64,000 nt of DNA from Pseudomonas paracarnis (lineage in GTDB: Bacteria; Pseudomonadota; Gammaproteobacteria; Pseudomonadales; Pseudomonadaceae). The stretch covers positions 450,925 through 514,924 of the forward strand of contig NZ_CAJFCN010000004.1 in the NCBI RefSeq assembly GCF_904063055.1, read 5' to 3'. Below the pieces are notes generated by a model. It was not told where the DNA came from and did not search any database. It saw only the letters and a list, made by a program, of their open reading frames with translations. This document shows, piece by piece, positions 35,663 to 46,990 of this stretch. The position numbers were made by a program, and so were the translations under genes. Each line of letters opens with the position of its first letter. Position 1 is the stretch's first letter.

Positions 35663-36136
35663 ATGCCTCACTTCACCCCTGACAACTTCCACAACTGCCA
35701 CCTCGGCCTGTTGCTGGGCCGCGCCGCGATCCTCAAGGACCGCATCATCGACACTCATATGGAACCCCACGGCATCACCGCCGCGCAGTTCAAGGTGTTG
35801 ATCATCATGGCCCAGTTCGGCGTCGACACCCCGGCGGAGCTGTGCCGCAACCTGTCCCTGGACAGCGGTTCGATGACGCGCATGCTCGACCGGCTGGAGC
35901 AAAAAGACTTGCTCAGCCGCAAGCGTTCCGAGCTGGATCGCCGCCAAGTGCAGTTGGTGCTGACCGCCGAAGGCCAGCGCCTGGCGGACATGCTCCCGCA
36001 TATTGGCGCCAAGGCGCTCAACCAGTTGGCCGGCGTGCTTGAGCCGGGCGAGCTGGAAACCCTGGAGCGGATCCTGAAGAAAATGCTGATCGCTGCGGGT
36101 GACCCCATCACGATCCAGCGGGTAGGTCGATCATGA
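35663..36136 (+). CDS. MarR-family regulator of the efflux operon
   Basis: A 157-residue winged-helix repressor with the MarR core TAAQFKVLIIMAQFGV, the recognition helix LSLDSGSMTRMLDRLEQKDLL, and the wing RSELDRRQVQLVLT. It heads the operon and its stop overlaps the next start (ATGA). It probably represses the four genes through the two palindromes upstream and is released by a toxic small molecule. Confidence 0.93.
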   Translation: MPHFTPDNFHNCHLGLLLGRAAILKDRIIDTHMEPHGITAAQFKVLIIMAQFGVDTPAELCRNLSLDSGSMTRMLDRLEQKDLLSRKRSELDRRQVQLVLTAEGQRLADMLPHIGAKALNQLAGVLEPGELETLERILKKMLIAAGDPITIQRVGRS

Positions 36137-37584
36137 ACACACGCGCACTCAGCCTGGTGCTCGCGGCGATGACGTTGGCCGGTTGTGCCAACTACAGCGG
36201 CCTCGATACCCAGGGCCAGCGCCTCGACGCCAACACCCTGCACACCGGCAAGTCCCTGAGCGGGGTGACGCTGTCGAGCGCCGCCTGGCCGGCCGCTGAC
36301 TGGTGGAAAAGCCTGGGCGACCCTCAGCTTGACGGCCTGATCCAGGAAGCCCTGCAAAACAGCCCCGACATGCAAGTGGCCGACGCCCGCGCCCACCAGG
36401 CCGAAGCGGCGGCCTATGCCGCCAACGCGGCGCGTATGCCGACCGTGGATGCCAGCGCCGGCGTGAGCCGTTCGCGCCTGGCCAAGGACCAGGACCCACG
36501 CGGGCAGGGCGATGCCTATTCGACGGTGCGTAACATCGGCGCCAGCTTCAATTACAACTTCGACCTCTGGGGCGGCCAGCGCGCCGCCTGGGAAGCGGCG
36601 TTGGGCGAGGCCCGTGCTGCCGAAGTCGACCAGCAGGCCGCACGCCTGACACTGGCCGCGAACGTGGCCAAGGCCTACAGCGACCTGGGCCAGGCGCATA
36701 TCGTGCGTGACCTGGCCGTCGATGACCTCAAGCGTACCCGCCAGATGCTCGACCTGAGCAAGCGCCGCCTGAGTTCCGGTATCGACAGCGAGTACCAGTT
36801 CCAGCAGACCGAGAGCCTGGAAGCCAGTTCTCAGTCGCAACTGATTGACGCGGAAAAACAACTGCAAAGCGCCAAGATCGCGTTGGCTGTGTTGCTCGGC
36901 AAAGGCTCGGACCGCGGTGACGAGTTGGCGCGCCCAGCGGTGCTCAAACCCAGCGCCGTGGCCGTGCCGGCGGTGTTGCCTGCCGAGCTGCTCGGCCGTC
37001 GCCCGGACCTGGTCGCCGCACGCTGGCGGGTAGAGGCCGCGAGCAAGAACATCGATGCCAGCAAGACCCGCTTCTACCCCAACCTCAACCTGAGCGCGAG
37101 CGCCGGTGCCGAGTCGTTGCTGGGCGATGCGATGTTCGGTTCGGCCAGCCGCTTCTTCAATATCGCACCGACGATTTCGCTGCCGATTTTTGACGGCGGC
37201 CGCCTGCGCGCCGACCTCGATGCCCGCGACGCCGACTACGACCTGGCCGTGGCCCAGTACAACAAAACCCTGGTGCAAGCCTTGGGTGATATCGGCAACA
37301 GCCTGTCCCAACTGCGCGACACCGGGCGGCAGATCCAGGCCCAGCAACATGCCGCTGACATCGCCCAGCAGTCCTACGACACCGGGGTGCAACGCTACAG
37401 CTCAGGCATCGGTAACTACCTGGATGTGCTCAGCATCGAACAGCAATTGCTACAGGCCCAGCGTCAGCTGGCGACCCTGAATGCGGCGCAGATCGACCTG
37501 TCGATTCAATTGATGCAGGCCCTGGGTGGCGGGTATCACGCCAACAGCGTGGCCGCGACCACCCCAGCTACACGCACGGAATAA
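36133..37584 (+). CDS. Outer-membrane efflux lipoprotein (NodT family)
   Basis: A 483-residue TolC-like channel. The signal ends in the lipobox LAGC, so Cys18 would be lipidated. Two OEP repeats follow, with long coiled-coil helices such as QQTESLEASSQSQLIDAEKQ. It forms the exit duct for the EmrAB-type pump encoded next. It overlaps the MarR gene by four bases. Confidence 0.94.
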   Translation: MNTRALSLVLAAMTLAGCANYSGLDTQGQRLDANTLHTGKSLSGVTLSSAAWPAADWWKSLGDPQLDGLIQEALQNSPDMQVADARAHQAEAAAYAANAARMPTVDASAGVSRSRLAKDQDPRGQGDAYSTVRNIGASFNYNFDLWGGQRAAWEAALGEARAAEVDQQAARLTLAANVAKAYSDLGQAHIVRDLAVDDLKRTRQMLDLSKRRLSSGIDSEYQFQQTESLEASSQSQLIDAEKQLQSAKIALAVLLGKGSDRGDELARPAVLKPSAVAVPAVLPAELLGRRPDLVAARWRVEAASKNIDASKTRFYPNLNLSASAGAESLLGDAMFGSASRFFNIAPTISLPIFDGGRLRADLDARDADYDLAVAQYNKTLVQALGDIGNSLSQLRDTGRQIQAQQHAADIAQQSYDTGVQRYSSGIGNYLDVLSIEQQLLQAQRQLATLNAAQIDLSIQLMQALGGGYHANSVAATTPATRTE

Positions 37585-37599
37585 TTTGAGGTATTTGTC

Positions 37600-38799
37600 A
37601 TGGCCACTGCCGAAAGCACCAACGCAACCGAACAACCCAAAGACACCAACCCGCGCAAACGCAAAGTGATGCTCATTGGCCTGGCGCTGATCGTCATCCT
37701 CAGTGTGGTGGGCGTGTGGGCCTGGTATGAGTTCTACGGGCGCTTCAATGAGAGCACCGACGACGCCTATGTGAACGGCAACGTGGTGGAGATCACCCCG
37801 CTGGTCACCGGCACCGTGGTCAGCATCGGCGCCGACGATGGTGACCTGGTCCATGAAGGCCAGGTGCTGATCAATTTCGACCCCAACGACGCCGCAGTCG
37901 GCCTGCAAAGTGCCCAGGCCAATCTGGCCCGCACCGTGCGCCAGGTACGCGGCCTGTATAGCAACGTCGATGGCATGAAAGCGCAGGTCAATGCGCAGAA
38001 AGCCGATGTGCAAACCGCCCAGGACAACTACAACCGCCGTAAGACCCTGGCCCAGGGCGGCGCGATTTCCCAGGAAGAACTCTCCCACGCCCGCGACAGC
38101 CTGACCGCCGCCAAGAACGCCTTGACCAACCTTGAGCAACAACTCAAAACCACCAATGCCCTGGTGGATGACACGGTGATTTCGTCCCATCCCGATGTGC
38201 AAGCGGCCGCCGCGCAACTGCGCCAGGCGTACCTGACCAATGCCCGCAGCACCTTGATCGCGCCGGTCACCGGCTATGTGGCCAAGCGCACCGTGCAACT
38301 GGGCCAGCGCGTGCAGCCGGGCACGGCGCTGATGGCGGTGATCCCGCTGGACCAGCTGTGGATCGACGCCAACTTCAAGGAAACCCAACTGCGGGATATG
38401 CGCATCGGCCAGCCGGTGGATATCGAGTCGGACATCTACGGCAGCGACGTCAAGTACAGCGGCACCGTCGACAGCCTCGGCGCCGGCACCGGCAGCGCGT
38501 TCGCCTTGTTGCCTGCACAGAACGCCACCGGCAACTGGATCAAGATCGTGCAGCGGGTACCGGTGCGTATCCACATCAACGCCGAAGAGCTGGCCAAGCA
38601 CCCGCTGCGCGTGGGCTTGAGCACCGTGGTGAATGTAGACCTGCACGACCAGAGCGGCCCGGTGCTGGCGCAACAGGCGCCGCAAAAAGCCTCGTTCACC
38701 ACCAACGTGTATGACCGCCAATTGGCCGAAGCCGATGCCATGATCAACCAGTTGATCCATGACAACAGCGTCGCCGCTCCCAAGGCTGCGCAACGCTGA
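37600..38799 (+). CDS. EmrA-like membrane fusion protein
   Basis: A 399-residue HlyD/EmrA adaptor. One membrane segment at residues about 26-45 is followed by a lipoyl half (STDDAYVNGNVVEITPLVTG), a coiled-coil hairpin (about 95-190) and the second lipoyl half TLIAPVTGYVAKRTVQLGQR. It couples the inner-membrane transporter to the outer channel. The EGxxVxxGQxL-type spacing is kept. The stop overlaps the next start (TGATG). Confidence 0.95.
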   Translation: MATAESTNATEQPKDTNPRKRKVMLIGLALIVILSVVGVWAWYEFYGRFNESTDDAYVNGNVVEITPLVTGTVVSIGADDGDLVHEGQVLINFDPNDAAVGLQSAQANLARTVRQVRGLYSNVDGMKAQVNAQKADVQTAQDNYNRRKTLAQGGAISQEELSHARDSLTAAKNALTNLEQQLKTTNALVDDTVISSHPDVQAAAAQLRQAYLTNARSTLIAPVTGYVAKRTVQLGQRVQPGTALMAVIPLDQLWIDANFKETQLRDMRIGQPVDIESDIYGSDVKYSGTVDSLGAGTGSAFALLPAQNATGNWIKIVQRVPVRIHINAEELAKHPLRVGLSTVVNVDLHDQSGPVLAQQAPQKASFTTNVYDRQLAEADAMINQLIHDNSVAAPKAAQR

Positions 38800-40328
38800 T
38801 GAGCAATAACGCCTCGTTCACGCCACCCAGCCTGTTGATGGCCACTATTGGCCTGTCGCTGGCGACCTTTATGCAGGTGCTCGACACCACCATCGCCAAC
38901 GTGGCGTTGCCGACCATCTCCGGCAACCTGGGGGTGAGTTCGGAGCAGGGCACCTGGGTGATCACCTCGTTTGCGGTGAGCAACGCCATCGCCTTGCCGC
39001 TCACCGGTTGGTTGAGCCGGCGCTTTGGCGAGGTGAAGCTGTTTTTGTGGGCGACCCTGCTGTTTGTGCTGGCGTCGTTCCTGTGCGGTATTTCCACCTC
39101 GATGCCTGAGTTGATCGGCTTTCGGGTGCTGCAAGGCTTGGTCGCCGGGCCGTTGTACCCGATGACCCAGACCTTGTTGATTGCGGTCTATCCACCGGCC
39201 AAGCGCGGCATGGCTCTGGCGTTATTGGCGATGGTCACGGTGGTCGCGCCGATTGCCGGGCCCATCCTCGGCGGCTGGATCACCGACAGCTACAGTTGGC
39301 CGTGGATCTTTTTCATCAACGTGCCCATCGGTATCTTCGCGGTGATGGTGGTGCGTGCGCAGCTGAAAAAGCGCCCGGTGGTCACCAGTTACCAGCCGAT
39401 GGACTACGTTGGGCTGCTGAGCCTGATCGTCGGTGTGGGAGCCTTGCAGATCATCCTCGACAAGGGCAATGACCTGGACTGGTTCGAGTCCAACTTCATC
39501 ATCATCGGTGCGGCCATTTCGGTGATCGCCCTGGCGGTGTTCGTGATCTGGGAGATGACCGACAAGCACCCGGTGGTCAACCTGCGGCTGTTCGCGCACC
39601 GTAACTTCCGGATCGGCACCATTGTGTTGATCCTTGGTTATGCGGGCTTTTTCGGCATCAACCTGATCCTGCCGCAGTGGCTGCAAACCCAGATGGGCTA
39701 CACCGCCACCTGGGCCGGGTTGGCAGTGGCGCCCATCGGCATTCTACCGGTGCTGATGTCGCCGTTCGTGGGCAAGTACGCACACAAGTTCGACCTGCGC
39801 CTGCTGGCGGGCCTGGCGTTCCTGGCGATTGGCTTGAGCTGCTTCATGCGCGCCGGTTTCACCAACGAAGTGGACTTTACCCACATCGCCATGGTGCAGC
39901 TGTTCATGGGCATCGGCGTGGCGCTGTTCTTCATGCCGACCTTGAGCATCCTGATGTCCGACCTGCCGCCGCACCAGATTGCCGACGGCGCGGGGCTTGC
40001 GACCTTCCTGCGTACATTAGGCGGCAGTTTCGCAGCGTCGCTGACCACCTGGATCTGGATCCGCCGGGCCGACCAGCACCATGCCTACATGAGCGAGAAC
40101 ATGACCGTCTACGACTCGACCACCCGCGATGCGTTGCAGGCGCTGGGTGGGGCAGGGCAGAAGGCCTATACCCAACTGGACCAGATTCTCACCAGCCAGG
40201 CGTACATGATGTCCACCGTGGATTACTTCACGTTGCTAGGGTGGATGTTCATGGGCTTGATGTTGCTGGTGTGGCTGGCCAAGCCGCCGTTTACGGCGAA
40301 GGCCGGGCCTGCGGCTTCGGGGCACTGA
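38799..40328 (+). CDS. EmrB/QacA-type drug:proton antiporter (DHA2)
   Basis: A 509-residue major facilitator with 14 predicted membrane helices. DHA2 motif C-like and D1 segments include LDTTIANVALPTISG near the start, and GFRVLQGLVAGPLYPMTQTL fits motif B. It exports hydrophobic compounds or drugs with proton uptake. It works with the two preceding proteins and resembles the P. aeruginosa PA5157-PA5160 type cluster in gene order. Confidence 0.94.
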   Translation: MSNNASFTPPSLLMATIGLSLATFMQVLDTTIANVALPTISGNLGVSSEQGTWVITSFAVSNAIALPLTGWLSRRFGEVKLFLWATLLFVLASFLCGISTSMPELIGFRVLQGLVAGPLYPMTQTLLIAVYPPAKRGMALALLAMVTVVAPIAGPILGGWITDSYSWPWIFFINVPIGIFAVMVVRAQLKKRPVVTSYQPMDYVGLLSLIVGVGALQIILDKGNDLDWFESNFIIIGAAISVIALAVFVIWEMTDKHPVVNLRLFAHRNFRIGTIVLILGYAGFFGINLILPQWLQTQMGYTATWAGLAVAPIGILPVLMSPFVGKYAHKFDLRLLAGLAFLAIGLSCFMRAGFTNEVDFTHIAMVQLFMGIGVALFFMPTLSILMSDLPPHQIADGAGLATFLRTLGGSFAASLTTWIWIRRADQHHAYMSENMTVYDSTTRDALQALGGAGQKAYTQLDQILTSQAYMMSTVDYFTLLGWMFMGLMLLVWLAKPPFTAKAGPAASGH

Positions 40329-40347
40329 TCATAAGGTCAGCGCGGTT

Positions 40348-40454
40348 CCTGTGGGAGCTGGCTTGTGTGGGAGCTGGCTTGCCTGCGATGCAGACACCTC
40401 GGTGTATCAGATGCACCGAGGTGATGCTATCGCAGGCAAGCCAGCTCCCACAGG
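40348..40454. repeat. Paired REP element with a partial tandem duplication
   Basis: The left arm contains TGTGGGAGCTGGCTT twice in a row (40350-40364 and 40366-40380). The right arm ends AGCCAGCTCCCACAGG. The loop holds a further hairpin, CACCTCGGTGTATCAGATGC with ACCGAGGTG. It lies between the converging efflux and lpxH genes. Confidence 0.88.
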
Positions 40455-40477
40455 TTGATCGGTGTTGTGTCAGAGAT

Positions 40478-41227
40478 TCAGGCGCCAGGCAGCGCGAGCT
40501 GCGGGTTGACGAAATCAAACGCCGCCAGCTGAAAGCTTTGCTCATCCACCTGCAACGCCCAGCCTTGCTTGTCCCAGTCCCCCAGCACAATGCGCTTGGC
40601 CGCCTGGTCGCCGATCTGCAACTTATGGATGGCGGGGCGGTGGGTATGGCCGTGGACCAGGGTGCGCACGCCGAACTGCTGCATCACCCGTGGCACTTCT
40701 TCAGGGGTGACATCGACAATGTCGTTGGCCTTCATGCGCACTTGGGCGCTGCTCTCACTGCGCAACTTGCGCGCCAGCTTGTGGCGGGTGCCCAAGGGCA
40801 GGTGGCGCAGGATAAACAGTACAATCGGGTTACGCAGGATGCGCCGCAGCTTCATATAGCCGAGGTCGCGGGTGCAAAGGCTGTCGCCGTGCATCAACAG
40901 CACAGGCTCGCCATACAACTGCACGACCGTCGGGTCTTTGAGCAAGGTAGCGCCTGCCGCTTTGCAGAACGCCTTGCCGATCAGGAAATCACGGTTGCCG
41001 TGCATGATGAAAATCGGGGTGCCGCTGTCGCTCAGCTCGCGTAGAGCCGCGCAGATGGAACGCTGGAAGGGGGTCATGCCATCGTCGCCAATCCAGGCTT
41101 CGAAGAAGTCCCCCAGAATGTACAACGCCTGGGCACCACGGGCGCGGCCGTGGAGCAGATCCAGAAACGCCCGGGTAATGTCCGGGCGTTCCTCTTCCAG
41201 ATGCAAGTCTGAAATCAGCAATATCAC
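40478..41227 (-). CDS. lpxH: UDP-2,3-diacylglucosamine diphosphatase
   Basis: A 249-residue calcineurin-like phosphoesterase of lipid A synthesis. It has the metal motifs [29 protein letters not shown] and [10 protein letters not shown]. It removes UMP from UDP-2,3-diacylglucosamine at the inner membrane. The GTG start overlaps the ppiB stop (GTGA), so the two are translationally coupled, an order common in pseudomonads. Confidence 0.95.
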   Translation of the reverse strand: MILLISDLHLEEERPDITRAFLDLLHGRARGAQALYILGDFFEAWIGDDGMTPFQRSICAALRELSDSGTPIFIMHGNRDFLIGKAFCKAAGATLLKDPTVVQLYGEPVLLMHGDSLCTRDLGYMKLRRILRNPIVLFILRHLPLGTRHKLARKLRSESSAQVRMKANDIVDVTPEEVPRVMQQFGVRTLVHGHTHRPAIHKLQIGDQAAKRIVLGDWDKQGWALQVDEQSFQLAAFDFVNPQLALPGA

Positions 41228-41730
41228 GCTTCGATGATCTCGGCTTTCTCGACGATCACGTCTTCGGCTGGAACGTCCTGGTGACCGGCCTTGGAGGTGG
41301 TGGATACGCCTTTGATCTTGTCGACAACGTCAGTGCCTTGGGTGACTTTACCGAACACTGCGTAGCCCCAACCCTGCACGTTCTTGCCGCTGTGGTTCAG
41401 GAAGGCGTTGTCGGCGACGTTGATGAAGAACTGCGCGGAGGCCGAATGCGGCTCCATGGTACGGGCCATGGCGACGGTGTACTTGTCGTTGGAAAGGCCG
41501 TTGTCCGCTTCGTTCTGGATGCTTGGACGCTTGTCTTTCTTCTCTTTCATGCCCGGCTCGAAACCGCCGCCCTGGATCATGAAGTTACCGATGACACGGT
41601 GGAAAACGGTGTTTTCGTAGTGGCCGGCTTTCACGTATTCAATGAAGTTGGCGACGGTGATCGGCGCTTTCTCGGCGTTCAGCTCGATGACGATGTCACC
41701 GTGGTTGGTGGTCAGTTTGACTTGAGTCAT
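41224..41730 (-). CDS. ppiB: Peptidyl-prolyl cis-trans isomerase B
   Basis: A 168-residue cytosolic cyclophilin without signal peptide. The active-site segments [18 protein letters not shown] and [18 protein letters not shown] are intact. It speeds proline isomerisation during folding. ATG 41730 was taken over a GTG two codons upstream. It is divergent from glnS, with a 237-base gap that shows no further gene. Confidence 0.95.
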   Translation of the reverse strand: MTQVKLTTNHGDIVIELNAEKAPITVANFIEYVKAGHYENTVFHRVIGNFMIQGGGFEPGMKEKKDKRPSIQNEADNGLSNDKYTVAMARTMEPHSASAQFFINVADNAFLNHSGKNVQGWGYAVFGKVTQGTDVVDKIKGVSTTSKAGHQDVPAEDVIVEKAEIIEA

Positions 41731-41967
41731 GTTCACTACTCTTTTCAGGGAATTCGTGGGTGTGGGCGCCTTGGCACCTTACCTGTCTGGCTAAACGACG
41801 GCCAAGGCGCGCAGTTTAGCGTGCCCTGCGGGAATTTCGAGGTGGTTTTTTACCGCCCGGGCAATTAATTGGCCGCGCTCTGTATGTGTCTTGACTGCTT
41901 CGGCTATTATGAGCCCTTTGTTTTATCTGGCCCCACCTGGCCATGCACCTGTCTGTTCAAGGATCCT

Positions 41968-43668
<1,701 letters not shown>

Positions 43669-43683
43669 TTTAAGGGAAACATC

Positions 43684-45066
43684 GTGCTAACGATCTACAA
43701 CACGCTCAGCAAGACCAAAGAAGTCTTCAAGCCGCTGGATGGCAACAAGGTGCGCATGTACGTGTGCGGCATGACCGTGTACGACTACTGCCACATCGGC
43801 CACGGCCGCAGCATGGTTGCCTTCGACCTGGTGACCCGCTGGTTGCGTTTCAGTGGCTATGACTTGACGTACGTGCGCAACATCACCGACATCGACGACA
43901 AGATCATCAACCGTGCCAACGAAAACGGCGAGTCGTTCGATGCGCTGACCGAGCGCATGATCGCCGCCATGCACGAGGACGAGGCGCGCCTCAACATCCT
44001 CAAGCCGGACATGGAACCGCGTGCCACGGACCACATCCCTGGCATGCACGCGATGATCCAGACCTTGATCGACAAGGGCTACGCCTACGCCCCAGGCAAC
44101 GGCGACGTGTACTACCGCGTCGCCAAGTTCATGGGCTACGGCAAGCTGTCGCGCAAGAAGATCGAAGACCTGCGCATCGGCGCGCGGATCGAAGTCGACG
44201 AAGCCAAGCAGGACCCGCTCGACTTCGTACTGTGGAAAGGTACCAAGCCGGGCGAGCCGAGCTGGGAGTCGCCGTGGGGCGCCGGGCGTCCAGGCTGGCA
44301 CATCGAATGCTCGGTGATGTCCACCTGCTGCCTGGGCGAGACCTTCGACATTCATGGCGGCGGCAGCGACCTTGAGTTCCCGCACCACGAAAACGAAATC
44401 GCCCAGAGCGAAGCCGCCACCGGCAAGACCTACGCCAACGCCTGGATGCACTGCGGCATGATCCGCATCAATGGCGAGAAGATGTCCAAGTCCTTGAACA
44501 ACTTCTTCACCATCCGCGACGTGCTGGAAAAGTACCACCCGGAAGTGGTGCGTTACCTGCTGGTGTCGAGCCACTACCGCAGCGCCATCAACTACTCCGA
44601 AGACAACCTCAAGGACGCCAAGGGCGCTTTGGAGCGTTTCTATCACGCGTTGAAAGGCCTGCCCGCGGTGGCACCTGCAGGCGGCGAAGCCTTCGTGGCA
44701 CGTTTCACCGAAGTGATGAACGACGACTTCGGCACCCCGGAAGCCTGCGCCGTGCTGTTCGAGATGGTGCGCGAGATCAACCGCTTGCGCGAGACCGATA
44801 TCGACGCAGCGGCGGGCCTGGCGGCGCGCCTTAAAGAACTGGCCAGCGTGCTGGGCGTGTTGCAGATGGAAGCCGATGACTTCCTGCAAGCGGGTGCCGA
44901 AGGGCGTGTGGATGCCGCTGAGGTAGATGCACTGATCCAGGCGCGTCTGGCGGCTCGCAGCAATAAAGACTGGGCGGAATCCGACCGTATCCGCGACCAA
45001 CTGACCGCGATGGGTGTGGTGTTGGAAGACGGCAAGGGTGGGACGACGTGGCGGTTGGCTGACTGA
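43684..45066 (+). CDS. cysS: Cysteinyl-tRNA synthetase
   Basis: A 460-residue class I synthetase. The zinc/HIGH region is [20 protein letters not shown], further zinc ligands are in the [13 protein letters not shown] and [10 protein letters not shown] segments, and KMSKS lies in [15 protein letters not shown] start gives the exact family N-terminus, and AAGGGAAAC precedes it. The last 70 bases and the terminator are repeated 1.8 kb downstream. Confidence 0.97.
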   Translation: MLTIYNTLSKTKEVFKPLDGNKVRMYVCGMTVYDYCHIGHGRSMVAFDLVTRWLRFSGYDLTYVRNITDIDDKIINRANENGESFDALTERMIAAMHEDEARLNILKPDMEPRATDHIPGMHAMIQTLIDKGYAYAPGNGDVYYRVAKFMGYGKLSRKKIEDLRIGARIEVDEAKQDPLDFVLWKGTKPGEPSWESPWGAGRPGWHIECSVMSTCCLGETFDIHGGGSDLEFPHHENEIAQSEAATGKTYANAWMHCGMIRINGEKMSKSLNNFFTIRDVLEKYHPEVVRYLLVSSHYRSAINYSEDNLKDAKGALERFYHALKGLPAVAPAGGEAFVARFTEVMNDDFGTPEACAVLFEMVREINRLRETDIDAAAGLAARLKELASVLGVLQMEADDFLQAGAEGRVDAAEVDALIQARLAARSNKDWAESDRIRDQLTAMGVVLEDGKGGTTWRLAD

Positions 45067-45121
45067 TCGTTGAAAGCTGCACGCTGAATGAAAAACGCCC
45101 CGACTGGTTCGGGGCGTTTTT
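44997..45121 (+). repeat. Direct repeat, copy 1 (cysS 3' end and terminator)
   Basis: About 125 bases from CCAACTGACCGC in cysS through its stop codon and terminator recur at 46819-46942 in the same orientation. By eye the two differ by about five transitions and three single-base gaps. Confidence 0.9.
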
Positions 45122-45123
45122 TT
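45091..45123 (+). terminator. cysS intrinsic terminator
   Basis: AAAAACGCCCC and CGGGGCGTTTTTTT form a strong stem with a seven-base loop and a T run 24 bases after the cysS stop. Confidence 0.93.
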
Positions 45124-45178
45124 GCATATTGCTAAGTTTTTCGAATTAAACTTCTATTCCTGTCCAAGACCTTCATAG

Positions 45179-46540
45179 TCAGAGCGGAGTTCTCACCGAA
45201 CACGGCTCTGAAATTTTTCCTGCTTGGTATTGGCAGTCTTCTATCAACGTCCCGTCTCGGCCCCACTGCCGTGATTGTCCGTTTCTCTCGCCGTGTGCGT
45301 ATTCGGTAGAATAAAGTTGAGTTCCATCCTCAGACCAACCTTGCATCTTTCCATGTAGTTTTCCGTCTTTATAAATTGAGTGCTTTCTTTTTTGTCCGTT
45401 GTCATACCATTCTATGTCGTCGCCTTGGCGGTTATGATTTTCGTCTTGTTCCCATTGGCTGACTTTTATACCGTCAATGTTCCATTCGTGGCTTATTCTA
45501 ATGTGCTGATTTGTATAGAGTGTTTGTGATTCGGTCTGGCCGTTTGCGAAGTATTTGACGTCCCAGCCATCCAACTGCCCGCGGTCATAATCTTGTATAT
45601 TTTTTAGTGTGCCGTCTTCATAGTAATAATTTGATATTCCTGAGCGACTGCCATCTAAATATTTTTCCATGGATTCAGGATTTCCGTTAGCGTACAGTTT
45701 GACTCTTGGGCCATTTAGCACTCCATTTGCATAATGCTCACGGATCTTGATTTTTCCTGTCGGGTCGTAAGTTATGTACTCGCCGTCAGTGATAATTCCG
45801 TTATTGTAATTTATGGATTTTTCAATTTTTCCGTTTTTGTGGCGAACAATACTTTTTCCTTCACGTTGCCCCTGCGCACTCATTTCAATAGAACTCGAAA
45901 CCATGCCGTTGCTATGAAAGGTGCGAAATTTATGGATGAATTTGCTCGCAGCATAGTCTTCATTGTCGACGAATCCATCAGCCGCAATCTTCTTGGTTTT
46001 TTTATCGTAGATATATACTTTCCAGGCTTTTAGCGTTTTGTCATAAGTTTGGGGTTGCTCTATGAAAAAAAGACTGCGCGCAGCTGGAACGGGTCGGTAA
46101 TTCTCGTCTAAGTACATTTTTCCATCAATTAGCACATCTGTGAGTGATCTGCATGTTTCACCCGTGCAGGTAGCGAATTTGGTTGCCATTGGTATTTTTC
46201 GATCACAATCCTGATGGGTGATAAATAGTGCGGCTCCATCATCAGCGTATTTTTTGATTTTCTTAACTTCTGCTAGGAAACGTTCGACAGGAACGCCGAT
46301 GGAGTCCGGTGTGATATGCAGTTTTGAAGTGCCACAACTGTGTTCTGTCGAAAGCGTCAGACGAACTGCCGCCATGAGCTTTACGCCGAAAGAGTCCGGG
46401 GTTTCTGTATCTATGTCGAGATAGGTTGCATTCATTTTTATATTTAGAATTGTCGATAGGTGAGTCTGTTCGGCTTGAGCGTATATTGCATTCGAGATGA
46501 GTGCTAGTGTCACTAAGAATTTCTTATATTCGAATTGCAT
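45179..46540 (-). CDS. Secreted MORN-like (YwqK-type) repeat protein
   Basis: A 453-residue protein with a signal peptide ending near IYAQA (residue 22). The N-terminal half (30-190) matches nothing I recognise and holds several cysteines. Residues about 205-440 are around ten copies of the short MORN_2 / YwqK antitoxin-type repeat, such as YYEDGTLKNIQDYDRGQLDG and WYDNGQKRKHSIYKDGKLHG. Members are often placed beside toxins, but no toxin is evident here. Its codons are AT-rich (AAA, ATT, ATA), unlike cysS and the Mrp genes, which suggests transfer. A function is not assigned. Confidence 0.85.
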   Translation of the reverse strand: MQFEYKKFLVTLALISNAIYAQAEQTHLSTILNIKMNATYLDIDTETPDSFGVKLMAAVRLTLSTEHSCGTSKLHITPDSIGVPVERFLAEVKKIKKYADDGAALFITHQDCDRKIPMATKFATCTGETCRSLTDVLIDGKMYLDENYRPVPAARSLFFIEQPQTYDKTLKAWKVYIYDKKTKKIAADGFVDNEDYAASKFIHKFRTFHSNGMVSSSIEMSAQGQREGKSIVRHKNGKIEKSINYNNGIITDGEYITYDPTGKIKIREHYANGVLNGPRVKLYANGNPESMEKYLDGSRSGISNYYYEDGTLKNIQDYDRGQLDGWDVKYFANGQTESQTLYTNQHIRISHEWNIDGIKVSQWEQDENHNRQGDDIEWYDNGQKRKHSIYKDGKLHGKMQGWSEDGTQLYSTEYAHGERNGQSRQWGRDGTLIEDCQYQAGKISEPCSVRTPL

Positions 46541-46818
46541 CCCGATTTTCCATTAATTGACTTGTATAGAGAGGGTAAAGTTTTGGGTGGTGGCTGTTCG
46601 TGACTTCGATTTACGTTTGAGTGGAAGGTGTGCCCGCTAGAAACGCTCAATGGAGTATCGGGCACCAAAGAGAAGACTATGGGTCAATCGTTGTCTACAA
46701 AGAAGCGAGGGTTTCTGGCGCGGACGTAGGATGTTTCTTTGGGAAGTATGTCACGGTGCTTTACGTTGTTAGTGCTTGCGGGTGTTCAATAGCTGACGGT
46801 AAAAGGGGGTGGGTCTAC
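46541..46818. other. AT-rich gap without a supported gene
   Basis: Between the MORN-like gene start and the second cysS-end repeat I find no ribosome site, RNA structure or protein with family character. A 90-codon frame at 46621-46893 runs into the repeat and is probably chance. The region presumably holds the promoter of the MORN-like gene. Confidence 0.5.
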
Positions 46819-46942
46819 CCAACTGACCGCAATGGTGTGGGTTGGAAGACGGCAAGGGTGGGACGACGTGACGGTTGGCTGACTGACCGTTGAAAGCTGC
46901 ACGTTGAATAAAAAAACGCCCCGACTGGTTCGGGGCGTTTTT
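46819..46942 (+). repeat. Direct repeat, copy 2 (decayed cysS end and terminator)
   Basis: A second copy of the last part of cysS and its terminator. Two one-base deletions destroy the reading frame (GACCGCAATGGTGTGGGTTG versus GACCGCGATGGGTGTGGTGT in cysS), but the terminator stem AACGCCCCGACTGGTTCGGG survives intact. No upstream cysS sequence is present. Confidence 0.9.
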
Positions 46943-46990
46943 GAATATAAATATTGAAGACTTGGCTTGTTGTAGGTGTGATGCATGCGT

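Noticed and set aside
45179..46540. Toxin-antitoxin module from the YwqK-type repeats
   Set aside because: The repeat name is historical. No toxin partner is adjacent, the protein has a signal peptide, and the neighbouring broken gene is a YiiX-like hydrolase, not a known toxin.
46621..46893. A 90-codon plus-strand frame in the AT-rich island
   Set aside because: It reads into the decayed cysS-end repeat, in a wrong frame, and has no ribosome site or recognisable motif.
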